The position numbers were made by a program, and so were the translations under genes. Below are positions 36,497 through 45,529 of a stretch of DNA of 64,000 nt, one piece after another (the first letter of the stretch is position 1; the number at the start of each line of letters is the position of its first letter). A model generated the notes under the pieces. The model was not told where the DNA came from. It made no database searches and worked only from the letters and a program-made list of their open reading frames with translations. Source of the DNA: AP-15 sp963814805. Lineage in GTDB: Bacteria; Pseudomonadota; Alphaproteobacteria; ATCC43930; CGMCC-115725. The stretch is from assembly GCA_963814805.1 (NCBI GenBank), contig CAWFER010000006.1, positions 248,001 through 312,000 on the forward strand. The letters are read 5' to 3'.

Positions 36497-37072
36497 ATGC
36501 CAGCTCCGTTGATGCCAAAGGCGACCGCCGTATGGCTGGTCGAGAACACCTCTCTCACCTTCGAGCAGATCGCCGATTTCTGCGCGCTTCATCCGCTCGA
36601 GGTTCAGGCGATCGCCGATGGCGAGGTTGCAAACCAGATGCAGGGCCTCGATCCGGTGGCCAATGGTCAGACCACCGCCGCCGAGATTGCGCGCTGCCAG
36701 GCCGACACCACTGCGCGGCTGACGCTATCGCCGCAGGCGACGCCGCCGCAGGCGGTCCGCCATCGGGGGCCGCGCTACACCCCGATCGCCAAGCGCCAGG
36801 ACAAGCCCGACGCGATCGCCTTCGTGCTCAAGACATATCCGGAATTGTCCGACGGCCAGATCTCCAAGCTGATCGGCACCACCAAGCCGACGATCGCCGC
36901 GGTGCGCGACCGCACCCATTGGAACAGCCCGAACATCAAGCCGCGGCACCCGGTCGGGCTCGGCCTGTGCACGCTCGAAGAACTCGAAGACGCGGTCGGG
37001 CGCGCTCGCTCCAAAATGCCGCTCGACCCTGAGGCCGTCGCCAGCGAGGAGGCCGAGCGGCTGGAGACCTAG
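36497..37072 (+). CDS. trcR: TrcR/DUF1013 cell-cycle transcriptional regulator
   Basis: A 191-residue regulator confined to alphaproteobacteria. Conserved sequence: LMPKATAVWLVENTSLTFEQ, IADFCALHPLEVQAIADGEV, GLDPVANGQTT and TYPELSDGQISKLIGTTKPT, followed by the helix IAAVRDRTHWNSPNIKPRHP. These contain two helix-turn-helix-like segments. In other alphaproteobacteria TrcR works in the cell-cycle network linked to CtrA. Start at 36497 chosen for family length; MPKATAVW six codons later is an alternative. No CtrA box was noticed upstream. Confidence 0.9.
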   Translation: MPAPLMPKATAVWLVENTSLTFEQIADFCALHPLEVQAIADGEVANQMQGLDPVANGQTTAAEIARCQADTTARLTLSPQATPPQAVRHRGPRYTPIAKRQDKPDAIAFVLKTYPELSDGQISKLIGTTKPTIAAVRDRTHWNSPNIKPRHPVGLGLCTLEELEDAVGRARSKMPLDPEAVASEEAERLET

Positions 37073-37087
37073 GCCGGCCGCGCCGCT

Positions 37088-39026
37088 TCAGCCGCTGCCG
37101 CGCCGCGCATACCCGGCTCGCACGAAAACATCGCGGATCTCGCCGAGGATCGCCGGGTCGTCGATCGTCGCCGGCATCGGATAGTCCTCGCCGTCGGCGA
37201 TCTTGCGCATCGCGCCGCGCAGGATCTTGCCCGAACGGGTCTTCGGCAATCCGGCGACGATGAGCGCGGTGCGCAAGCTCGCCACCGGACCGATGCGCTC
37301 GCGCACCAAGGCCACGGCTTCGCGCTCGATGTCCGCGGGTGGCCGCGCGGCGCCGGCCTTCACCACCAGGAGACCGAGCGGAACCTGGCCCTTGAGCGCG
37401 TCGGCGACCCCGATCACCGCGCATTCGGCGACATCGGGGTGCGCCGCCAGCACCTCCTCGATGCCGCCGGTCGACAGCCGATGGCCGGCGACGTTGATGA
37501 TGTCGTCGGTGCGGGTCATCACGTGGATATAGCCGTCGGCGTCGATAAACCCGGCGTCCGCGGTCTGATAAAATCCCGGAAATGCCGATAGATAGGTCTG
37601 CACAAAATGGTCGTCGGCCTGCCACAGGGTCGGCAATGCCCCCGGCGGCAACGGCAGTTTGACCACGAGCGCGCCGATCTCGCCCGGCGCCATTTCGCGC
37701 GCGTCGCCCGCCGCTTCGGCGTCGAGCACGCGGACGTCCCAGCCGGGGACGGCGCGGGTGGCCGAGCCGTGCTTGACCGGCAGCCGCTCGATGCCGAGGC
37801 AGTTGGCGGCGATCGGCCAGCCGGTCTCGGTCTGCCACCAATGGTCGATGACGGCGACGCCGAGATGCTGTTCGGCCCAGGCGACGGTCGGCGGATCGGC
37901 CCGTTCGCCGGCCAGAAACAGCGCGCGGAATTTTCCCAGATCGTGCTGTCGGATCAGACGCCCGTCGGGATCCTCGCGCTTGATCGCGCGAAACGCGGTC
38001 GGCGCGGTAAAGAAGACGCGGACCTCGTGCTGCGCGATCACCCGCCAGAAGGCGCCGGCGTCGGGCGTGCCGACCGGCTTGCCCTCGTACATGATGGTGG
38101 TGCAGCCCGAGCAGCAGCGGCGCGTAGACGATGTAGGAATGGCCGACCACCCAGCCGACATCGGAGGCGGTCCAGAACACCTCGTCGGGCGCCACGCCAT
38201 AGATCGCCGGCAATGACCAGCGCAGGGCCACGGCATGGCCGCCATTGTCTCGGACCACGCCCTTGGGAATGCCGGTGGTGCCGGAGGTATAGAGGATATA
38301 GAGCGGGTCGGTCGCCAGCACCGGCACGCAATCGGCCGGCCGCGCGGCGGCGGTGAGCTCGTCCCAATCATGGTCGCGCGTTTGGGCATGGTCGCGCCTG
38401 GCGACCAGCTCGGCCCGGCGCATCGGCCGCTGCAGGATCACGCAATGCTCGGGCTTGGAGCGGGCTTCGGCGATCGCGGCGTCGAGCAATGGCTTGTAGG
38501 GGATGATGCGATTGGCCTCGATGCCGCACGAGGCTGAGAGGATGACCCGCGGCCTGGCGGCGTCGATCCGGGTCGCCAGCTCGTGCGCGGCGAACCCGCC
38601 GAACACCACCGAATGGATCGCGCCGATGCGGGCGCAGGCCAGCATCGCCATCGCCGCCTGCGGCGCCATCGGCATGTAGATCAAGACCCGGTCGCCCTTG
38701 CCGACGCCGAGCCCGACCAGCGCCCCGGCGAGCCGCGCCACCTCGTCGCGCAGCCGGCGATAGGTGAAATGCGCGATCTCGCCGGTGACCGGGCTGTCCC
38801 AGATCAACGCCATGCGTTCGCCGTTTCCGGCGGCGACATGGCGGTCGAGCGCGTTCCAGCAGGTGTTGAGCCGGGCGCCGGGAAACCACCGGAAAAACGG
38901 CGGGCGGCTGCGATCGAGCACCCGGTCCCAGCGGCGCTCCCAATCGATCGCCTCGGCGGCCTCGGCCCAGAACTCCTCGGGCCGCTCGATCGACCGGCGA
39001 TAGGTTTCGGCATAACCCGTCGGCAT
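37088..39026 (-). CDS. prpE: Propionyl-CoA synthetase PrpE (one frameshift)
   Basis: Acyl-CoA synthetase of about 646 residues that activates propionate (and probably acetate) with ATP. GYAETYRRSIERPEEFWAEA at the start and DNGGHAVALRWS in the middle distinguish PrpE from Acs. ATP motif LYILYTSGTTGIPKG, ADHWWQTETGWPI-type region, and the catalytic lysine of LPKTRSGKILRG are present. One extra base in the CCC at 38105-38107 breaks the frame between PLLLG and CTTIMYEGKPVG. No methylcitrate genes are nearby. Confidence 0.93.
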
Positions 39027-39088
39027 CGGCTGTGTCCTCCCCTCGGTTGCCGTTCTCTGGCTGGCGAGCCTCGCCGAGCCGGCGGCGT

Positions 39089-39346
39089 TCAGTGCAGCTT
39101 AAGGACCGCGCCGAGCAGGGTGAGCCCGGCGGCCAGCATAATGCCGACGCGCACCGTCAGCCTCAGGCCCAAGTTCTCCAACGCCGTCCGAAGCTCTTGC
39201 GCCGTCGCCAAGAGGTCTGTCTTCGTCGCGAGCTCTACCATGATGAACTCCCGCGCTGCCTCGGCATGGGCTTCGGCTTGGTCCTGTGGTACTCCCGAGT
39301 CGCGAAGCTTCTTCGAATAGCCCAATGTATCAAACGCGAACGCCAT
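39089..39346 (-). CDS. DUF1640/CCDC90-like small membrane protein
   Basis: An 85-residue protein with an N-terminal FDTLGYSKKLRDSGVPQDQA, a coiled coil (ATKTDLLATAQELRTALENL) and one C-terminal membrane segment (VGIMLAAGLTLLGAVLK). This is the architecture of bacterial homologues of the CCDC90/MCUR1 family (DUF1640). Function in bacteria is unknown. It lies 62 bases upstream of prpE on the same strand and may be cotranscribed with it. Confidence 0.82.
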   Translation of the reverse strand: MAFAFDTLGYSKKLRDSGVPQDQAEAHAEAAREFIMVELATKTDLLATAQELRTALENLGLRLTVRVGIMLAAGLTLLGAVLKLH

Positions 39347-39414
39347 CTACGCGTGCCTCAGCCGGATTTTCGGAACGCCCGATGCGTCAAATCGAATTAT
39401 AGCACATAGGCAAG

Positions 39415-39999
39415 ATGCGGTCGCGCGCGCATGGTCGGACGGCAAAGCCGGATCAGGGCGAAATCGGTCCCGAACTGATCGAAGGCTGGGCGCTCGCCTA
39501 TCTCGGGCGGTTTGCGAGTTCGGCCGAGAATTTGCGCCGGGTGCTGCTGCGCCGCGCGCGGCGCCGCGGGCTGCCGGTTGCGGAGGCGAGCGAACAGACC
39601 GCGGCGCTGGTCGATGCGCTGGTCGAGCGCTACCGCGGTTCAGGCCTGCTCGACGATGTCGCCTATGCCGCGGCCCGCGTGCAATCCCTGCATCGCCGTG
39701 GCGAGTCCGGCGCTCGGATCCGCGCCCGGCTGGCGGCCAAGGGGGTCGATAGTTCGCTCGCCGCCGCGGCGGTGCAGAGCCTGCGCGCCGAGACCGCCGA
39801 TCCCGATCTCGCCGCCGCCTGCGCCTTTGCCCGCCGCCGCCGGCTCGGTCCCTATCGCCGGGCCGCGGTCGACCCGGCGCGCGAGCTTGGCGCTTTCGCC
39901 CGCGCCGGCTTCCCGCGGCGGGTGGCCGAGCGGGTGCTCGCCTGCGCCGATATCGCTGCGGTCGAGGCGCTCGCCGGCGCCGAGGCCGCCCAAGACTGA
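39415..39999 (+). CDS. recX: Regulatory protein RecX
   Basis: RecX-family modulator of RecA, 194 residues. It contains the three-helix repeats typical of the family: ALAYLGRFASSAENLRRVLL, LVERYRGSGLLDDVAYAAAR, RRGESGARIRARLAAKGVDS and RRRLGPYRR. recA is not adjacent, which is usual in alphaproteobacteria. GC is high and the sequence is Arg/Ala-rich, but the repeat spacing supports the call. It is convergent with the PaiB gene. Confidence 0.84.
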   Translation: MRSRAHGRTAKPDQGEIGPELIEGWALAYLGRFASSAENLRRVLLRRARRRGLPVAEASEQTAALVDALVERYRGSGLLDDVAYAAARVQSLHRRGESGARIRARLAAKGVDSSLAAAAVQSLRAETADPDLAAACAFARRRRLGPYRRAAVDPARELGAFARAGFPRRVAERVLACADIAAVEALAGAEAAQD

Positions 40000-40019
40000 G
40001 TGAACCTGAGCGTGCCCGC

Positions 40020-40667
40020 TCAGCCGCCGCCGGGCTCGCGCTCGCGCATCAGCCGGGCGATCGCGACCGCATCGGCGTCGCCCTGCGCCTCGAGCGCTGT
40101 GGCGATGCGCGGGCGGTCAGCCGCCGGGCGGTTCTGGCTCAGCTTGTATTTGCCTTCGAGCCGGGTGATGGCGATGTCGAGTCCGATGATGCCCTTGAGC
40201 ATTCCGGCCAGATACGCTTCGGGCAGATCCTGCATCCGCCATGGCTCGGGGCGGCGCGCCTCGTGCCGGTCCGACAGCCGGCGCAGCAGCCGGCGCAGCC
40301 ATTCATCGTCCTCGACTAGGCGCAGGCTCCCATAGGCGTGGACGTCGACATAATTCCAGGTCGGCACCGCCGGACCGCCGATGTACCAGCTGGGTGAGAT
40401 GTAGGCGTGCGGCCCGCTGAAGATGGTCAAAACCTCGCCGGCCGCGGTGCTGCCCGGCGCGGCCAGATCCGAGACCTGCGGGTTGGGGCGGGCGAGATGG
40501 CCGAGAAGGTGCAGCTGGTCGCCGGCGCGCTCGACCATAAACGGGATATGGCTGGCCACCAGACCCCTTGGGCCGTGGCTGATCAGAAGCCCGAAATCAT
40601 GGCGCTCGACATGCGCGATCAGCACTTCGGGGCGGGTCTCGGTGAAAACCGGGGGCAGATAAACCAC
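40020..40667 (-). CDS. PaiB-family FMN-binding protein
   Basis: A 215-residue protein of the PaiB/FMN-binding split-barrel family, described in Bacillus as a negative regulator of sporulation and protease genes. Opening VYLPPVFTETRPEVLIAHVE, HIPFMVERAGDQLHLLGHLA, FSGPHAYISPSWY and the family segment VPTWNYVDVHAYG are clear, as is the C-terminal IIGLDIAITRLEGKYKLSQNR. A GTG start at 40667 matches the usual N-terminus (MY-PP-F) and has AAGG upstream. Regulatory role here is not established. Confidence 0.9.
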   Translation of the reverse strand: MVYLPPVFTETRPEVLIAHVERHDFGLLISHGPRGLVASHIPFMVERAGDQLHLLGHLARPNPQVSDLAAPGSTAAGEVLTIFSGPHAYISPSWYIGGPAVPTWNYVDVHAYGSLRLVEDDEWLRRLLRRLSDRHEARRPEPWRMQDLPEAYLAGMLKGIIGLDIAITRLEGKYKLSQNRPAADRPRIATALEAQGDADAVAIARLMREREPGGG

Positions 40668-40696
40668 GAGAGCACCTTGCTGCTGGCTGCTGGCGG

Positions 40697-41329
40697 TCAG
40701 CCAAGATGCTTTAGCACGACCGTGGCCAGCAATGCTGCCCCGGTCGCGAACAGGATGATGCCCGAGCCGCGGCTGATCCAGGCGAGATGGCGCGGCTCGA
40801 TCGCGCGGCGAAACAATCCGACGCCGAGGCTCAAGCCCAGCCACCACAGGAATGACCCGCTCCACACCCCGAGCACCAGGGCCGCCGCGCGCAGCAGCGA
40901 GTCGGGGCCGCCGCTGAGGCCGAGGGCGGCGAAGATCGCGAGAAAGACCAGGATCGTCACCGGATTGGTGATGGTCAGGGCAAAGGCGGAGGCAAAATCG
41001 CGCACCAGACTGTCCGCATCGGATTGCTCGTCCATCTTGTCCTGCGCCTTGGCCAGCAACGCCGACCCGCCCGCATAGACCAGGTAGATGCCGCCCGCGG
41101 TGCGCAGCCAGTCTTCGTAGTCGAGCAGCCAGTGGGAAACGAAGGTGAGGCCAAAGGCGGCGACGGCCCCGAACACCGCGTCGGCGGTGGCCGCGCCATA
41201 CCCCGAAACCAGGCCCGCGAGCCGGCCCTCGAAGATCGTGCGGCGCAGACACAGGACGCCGACCGGGCCGACCGGCACGGCGATCACCATGCCGACCACG
41301 ATGCCTTTCAACAGAAACAGTAAAAGCAT
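40697..41329 (-). CDS. LysE/RhtB-family exporter
   Basis: A 210-residue inner-membrane protein with five or six hydrophobic helices. VIAVPVGPVGVLCLRRTIFEG is the N-terminal LysE signature; NPVTILVFLAIFAALG is the second conserved block. The family exports amino acids or other small metabolites. The gene ends 29 bases before the PaiB start on the same strand, so the two may form an operon. Confidence 0.9.
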   Translation of the reverse strand: MLLLFLLKGIVVGMVIAVPVGPVGVLCLRRTIFEGRLAGLVSGYGAATADAVFGAVAAFGLTFVSHWLLDYEDWLRTAGGIYLVYAGGSALLAKAQDKMDEQSDADSLVRDFASAFALTITNPVTILVFLAIFAALGLSGGPDSLLRAAALVLGVWSGSFLWWLGLSLGVGLFRRAIEPRHLAWISRGSGIILFATGAALLATVVLKHLG

Positions 41330-41477
41330 CTGCGGCGGTCCTGTGCGCAGCCGGAGTCACTCTCCGGGAATGGCCGAGGGCGGGCAACGCGAAATCGCGC
41401 GGCGATCTGCGGCCGGGTCGCGCTATGCTGGCCGCAAGATTGCGATCCAGGCGCGATCCTTACGCACGGAGTTGCCG

Positions 41478-41972
41478 ATGCCCGATCCCGAAAACGCCCA
41501 CCGGTTCGATTTTGTTTCGATCGACGGCGAGAAGCTGCCGCTCGACGCCTGGCGCGGCCGGCCGGTGCTGGTCGTCAACACCGCCTCGTTCTGCGGATAT
41601 ACCCCGCAATACCGTGACCTCGAAGCCTTGTGGCGGCGCTACCGCGGCCGTGGCCTCATCGTGCTCGGCGTGCCGTCCAACGATTTCGGCCAGCAGGAGC
41701 CAGGGTCGGCGGCCGAGATCAAGGGCTTCTGCGAGACCAATTATGCGGTCGATTTTCCGCTGGCGCAGAAATGCCGGGTGGTCGGCGGCGAAGCCCATCC
41801 GTTCTATCGCTGGATCGCCGACACCCTCGGCGAGGCCGGAACCCCGCGCTGGAATTTTCACAAATATCTGCTCGGGGCCGAGGGCGAATTAGCCGGGTCC
41901 TGGCCTTCCCAAGTCGCGCCCAACGATCCCCGGATCACCTCCGAAATCGACAAGCTGCTGCCGCAAGGCTGA
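41478..41972 (+). CDS. Glutathione peroxidase (cysteine type)
   Basis: A 164-residue thiol peroxidase. The peroxidatic residue is Cys39 in VNTASFCGYTPQY (Cys, not selenocysteine); the other catalytic residues are in VPSNDFGQQEPGS (Gln) and PRWNFHKYLL (Trp/Asn). Start at 41478 gives normal family length without signal peptide, so cytoplasmic. It ends two bases from the convergent cyclase gene. Such enzymes usually use thioredoxin rather than glutathione. Confidence 0.93.
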   Translation: MPDPENAHRFDFVSIDGEKLPLDAWRGRPVLVVNTASFCGYTPQYRDLEALWRRYRGRGLIVLGVPSNDFGQQEPGSAAEIKGFCETNYAVDFPLAQKCRVVGGEAHPFYRWIADTLGEAGTPRWNFHKYLLGAEGELAGSWPSQVAPNDPRITSEIDKLLPQG

Positions 41973-41974
41973 GC

Positions 41975-43669
41975 TCAGGCAGGCGCGGCCTCGGCGCGGG
42001 TCGCCGGCGCTGCCGCCGGCAATTCGGCGGCGCTGGCGATGGTTCTGACCGCGAGCATCTCGCGCTTGCCGCGGATCTCGACCTCTGCGCTGGGAAAGGC
42101 GGCGAAATCGAGCCCGGCGCGCCGCACCACATCTTCCGAGACGACCAGCTCGACGCCAAATTCCTTGGTCAGCTCCTCCAATCGGCTGGCGGTGTTGACC
42201 GCGTCGCCGATCGCGGTGATCGCCGTGGCGCCGCCATAGCCCATCTCGCCGACGATGATCGGCCCAGCATGGATGCCGATGCCGATGCGCAGCGGGCGCT
42301 CGATCTCGTCGCGCAACGAAGCGTTGAGCTCGCCCATGCGCTCGGATATCAGCCGGGCCGCGAGCAGCGCTTGGCGGCAGCCGGCCGGCGCGCCGCTCTC
42401 GATGCCGAACAGCGCCATCACCCCATCGCCGAGGAATTTGTCGACGCGCCCGCCGGCGCTCTCGATCGCACGCCCGACGGCGGCGAAATAGCGGTTCAGG
42501 ATGAACACCACGTCGTAGGGCAGCCGACCTTCGGAGAGCGCGGTAAAGCCGCGGATGTCGGCGAACAGGATGGCGATCTCGCGCTCGCTGCCTTGGGCGA
42601 AATCGACCCGGCGGCGTCCGTCCATGGCATAGGCGAAGGGCGGCAGCAGCGGCGTCACTTCGACCGCGCCCCTCGGCCGCAACTGGCAGGCCAGGCGCAC
42701 ATTGGCGGTGGCGCCGATGCGGCGCAGCACCCGCTGCTCGGCATCCCCCGGCGGATCGATGCTGTCGATCTCGCCGCGCACCCGCACCCGGCAGGTCGAG
42801 CAGCGGCCGCGGCCGCCGCAGACATGGGCGTGCGGGATGCCGGCGAGGCGGCTGGCTTCGAGCACGCTGACGCCGGGCACGACGTTGATAAAACGGCCGT
42901 CGGGGTAGCCGATCCGAATGAGGCCGTGGCGGCGCTGCCACAGCTGGCGCGCGCCCCGCGCCAGCAGCACCGCGGCGATCATGCCGGTGAAGAACCAGCT
43001 GAGAGCGGCGCTGATCAGGTCGAGCTCACGCGCGCTCTGCGGCGACGGCAGCCGCATCCGGGCAAAGGCCGCCCGGCTCCAGGCCGGGTCGGCGGCAAGT
43101 GCGGCAACCTGCCGCCCGGCCTCGATCGCGCCGAGCAGCGCCAGCACCGGCACCAGGACCGCAATGACGAGGGCGCCCGGCTGCGCCCGCGCATACCACG
43201 GCCTGACCTTGAGCCAAAAATGCAGGCCCAGCATCGCATGCGTCCAGGCGACCACCAGGGTCACCATCTGCAACGCGCCGAGCCGGGGGGCATGGACAAA
43301 ATAGACCCAGAGCAAATAGGTGTAATGGCCGGTGTCGGCGCCGAAGAAATCCTCGGCGACGCGGGTCCCGACGACGTGCCGGGCGAGCATGATCGGGATG
43401 GCGAAGCCGAGCACGATCTGAGCCAGTTCCCCGGCGCGCAGGCGCAGGGTGCGCCGCTCCCACAACGCCCACAGCGCCAAGGTGTAATGGACGAGGAAAC
43501 TGCCGTAGAGCAGCGCCTGCGCGGGCGGCGTCGACCACGCCCCGCCGATGTACGACAGCGCCTGTCCCATCGCCGCGAGCGAAATCAGCCCGACAGCGTG
43601 GTTGACGAGATGCATCGTCACATAGGCGAGCATCACGACGCCCGAAAAAAGCCGCACTCGGCGAATCAT
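41975..43669 (-). CDS. Membrane-anchored [2Fe-2S] ferredoxin-class III adenylate cyclase
   Basis: An uninterrupted 564-residue protein with three modules. Residues 1 to about 250 hold six hydrophobic segments with histidines (MHLVNHAVG, LVHYTLALW, TGHYTYLLW, WTHAMLGLH) like a cytochrome-b type haem anchor. Residues about 255-345 are a ferredoxin domain with Cys284, Cys290, Cys293 and Cys328 (C-x5-C-x2-C-x34-C). Residues about 360-545 are a class III cyclase with metal aspartates Asp371 (FADIRGFT) and Asp415 (FLGDGVMALFG) and IGDAVNTASRL. It resembles, from memory, the redox-responsive CyaC of Sinorhizobium. It likely makes cAMP in response to quinone or redox state. Confidence 0.9.
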   Translation of the reverse strand: MIRRVRLFSGVVMLAYVTMHLVNHAVGLISLAAMGQALSYIGGAWSTPPAQALLYGSFLVHYTLALWALWERRTLRLRAGELAQIVLGFAIPIMLARHVVGTRVAEDFFGADTGHYTYLLWVYFVHAPRLGALQMVTLVVAWTHAMLGLHFWLKVRPWYARAQPGALVIAVLVPVLALLGAIEAGRQVAALAADPAWSRAAFARMRLPSPQSARELDLISAALSWFFTGMIAAVLLARGARQLWQRRHGLIRIGYPDGRFINVVPGVSVLEASRLAGIPHAHVCGGRGRCSTCRVRVRGEIDSIDPPGDAEQRVLRRIGATANVRLACQLRPRGAVEVTPLLPPFAYAMDGRRRVDFAQGSEREIAILFADIRGFTALSEGRLPYDVVFILNRYFAAVGRAIESAGGRVDKFLGDGVMALFGIESGAPAGCRQALLAARLISERMGELNASLRDEIERPLRIGIGIHAGPIIVGEMGYGGATAITAIGDAVNTASRLEELTKEFGVELVVSEDVVRRAGLDFAAFPSAEVEIRGKREMLAVRTIASAAELPAAAPATRAEAAPA

Positions 43670-43827
43670 TGAGCGCCCCGGAGGGGATGGCGCCCGATCG
43701 CGAGTTCCGTCGCTGGCGATCGGCTATTCGATCGCAAGCCGGCGGCGTGTATCGTTGCGTGCTTGCGCCGCACTGCGGGGACCCGCCGGGAGTGGCGGAA
43801 CAGCGCTGCCATGTGAGGGGCTGCTCG

Positions 43828-44787
43828 ATGCTGGAGATCCATCATCTGGTCAAACGGTTCGGTCCGCTGGTCGCGGTCGACGATGTCTCGTTCGTCGTGC
43901 CGCGCGGCGAGGTGTTGGGCTTTCTCGGGCCGAACGGCGCCGGCAAATCGACGACGATGAAGATGATTACCGGCTTTGTGGCGCCGACCGCCGGCGCCGC
44001 CATCATCTGCGGCCACGACATCGCCAAGGCGCCGATCGCGGCGAAGCGCTGCATCGGCTATCTGCCCGAGGGCGCCCCCGCCTATCCCGACATGACGCCC
44101 GCCGAGTTTCTCCAATTCATCGCTCATATCCGTGGCTTTTCGGGCCGCGACGCCCAGCTGCGCATCGGCCGGGTGGTCGAGATGATCCATATCGCCGAGG
44201 TGCTGCACCAGCCGATCGAGACCCTGTCGAAGGGGTACCGCCGCCGGGTTGGGGTGGCGCAGGCCTTGCTGCACGATCCGCCGGTGCTGATCCTCGACGA
44301 GCCGACCGATGGGCTCGACCCCAACCAGAAATACGAAATGCGCAAGATTATCGCGGCGATGCGCCCGGACAAGGCGATCGTCATCTCGACCCATCTGCTC
44401 GAAGAGGTTGAGGCGGTGTGCAGCCGCGCGATCATCATCGCCCATGGCCGCATCTTCGCCGACGCGACCCCGGCCGAGCTCGCCCGGCGCTCGCGCCACC
44501 ACAACGCGGTGCGCCTGGTCATCGCCGGCGACCTCGCGGAAATCCAAGCCGCATTGCTGCGGCTGCCGGCGGTGGCCGCGGTCGAGCCGGCCCGGGATGG
44601 CGAGGGCGAGGGGCTCCTGGTCCTGCCCCGCGACGGCGAGGATATCGTCGCCGACGTCGCCGATCTCGCCCGCGCCCATCACTGGCAGGTCACCCTGTTG
44701 CGGGTCGAGCACGGCCGGCTCGACGACGTGTTCCGAACGATCACGATGGCGCCGATCTCGCCGGCCCCGCTCGCCGCCGCGGCCTGA
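43828..44787 (+). CDS. ABC transporter ATP-binding protein, GldA-like
   Basis: ATPase subunit of 319 residues. Walker A GPNGAGKSTTMKM near residue 33, the signature LSKGYRRRVGVAQALL (Lys-Gly-Tyr in place of Gly-Gly-Gln, usual in the GldA/ABC-2 group), Walker B VLILDEPTDGLDP and the H-loop STHLLEEVE. Start MLEIHHLVKRFG at 43828 has GAGGGG upstream. It is first in a four-gene cluster with an ABC-2 permease, a GldG-like protein and a DUF4340 protein. Confidence 0.93.
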   Translation: MLEIHHLVKRFGPLVAVDDVSFVVPRGEVLGFLGPNGAGKSTTMKMITGFVAPTAGAAIICGHDIAKAPIAAKRCIGYLPEGAPAYPDMTPAEFLQFIAHIRGFSGRDAQLRIGRVVEMIHIAEVLHQPIETLSKGYRRRVGVAQALLHDPPVLILDEPTDGLDPNQKYEMRKIIAAMRPDKAIVISTHLLEEVEAVCSRAIIIAHGRIFADATPAELARRSRHHNAVRLVIAGDLAEIQAALLRLPAVAAVEPARDGEGEGLLVLPRDGEDIVADVADLARAHHWQVTLLRVEHGRLDDVFRTITMAPISPAPLAAAA

Positions 44788-44793
44788 CCCGCC

Positions 44794-45528
44794 ATGCGCA
44801 ACGTCCTCACCATCTTCCGCCGGGAGTTCGCCAGCTATTTCGCCACCCCGCTCGCCTATGTGTTCATCGTCATTTTTTTGGTCATGGCCGGGGTGTTGAC
44901 CTTTTTCATCGGCGATTTCTTCGAGCGCGGGCAGGCCGATCTGCAGCCTTTCTTCGCATTCCATCCGTGGCTGTACCTCGTGCTGATCCCGGCTTTGTCG
45001 ATGCGGCTGTGGGCCGAAGAGCGCAAGAGCGGGACGATCGAGCTGTTCCTGACCCTGCCGATCCGCATGACCGAGGCGGTGATCGGAAAATTCCTCGCCG
45101 CCTGGTGTTTTGCCGGAATTGCGCTGGCCCTGACCTTTCCGTTCTGGATCACCGTCAACCTGTTGGGCAGCCCGGACAACGGCGTGATCGTGGCGAGCTA
45201 CATCGGCAGCTGGCTGATGGCCGGGGCCTTGCTCGCGATCGGCGCCTGCGTCTCGGCGGCGACCAAGAACCAGGTGATCGCGTTTGTCGTGACCGCGGCC
45301 ATCGCCTTTGTCTTTACCGTCGCCGGCTCGCCGGTGGTGCTGGGGCTGCTCCAGGGCTGGGCCCCGCAATGGCTGATCGGCGCGGTCGCGCAGACGAGCT
45401 TCCTCGACCATTTCAGCGCCATCACCCGCGGCGTTCTCGATATCCGCGACGTCGCCTACTTCGCCTCGATCATGATCGCCTTTCTGTTCGCCAACGCGAT
45501 CCTGGTCGATCTCGAAAAGGCCGAGTGA
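44794..45528 (+). CDS. ABC-2 permease, GldF-like
   Basis: A 244-residue permease with six membrane helices. It opens NVLTIFRREFASYFATPLAY, has the conserved RLWAEERKSGTIELFLTLPI between helices 2 and 3, and ends IAFLFANAILVDLEKAE. It begins six bases after the ATPase. In Bacteroidetes the related GldF acts with GldA and GldG; in non-gliding bacteria the substrate is unknown. Confidence 0.92.
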   Translation: MRNVLTIFRREFASYFATPLAYVFIVIFLVMAGVLTFFIGDFFERGQADLQPFFAFHPWLYLVLIPALSMRLWAEERKSGTIELFLTLPIRMTEAVIGKFLAAWCFAGIALALTFPFWITVNLLGSPDNGVIVASYIGSWLMAGALLAIGACVSAATKNQVIAFVVTAAIAFVFTVAGSPVVLGLLQGWAPQWLIGAVAQTSFLDHFSAITRGVLDIRDVAYFASIMIAFLFANAILVDLEKAE

Positions 45529-45529
45529 G

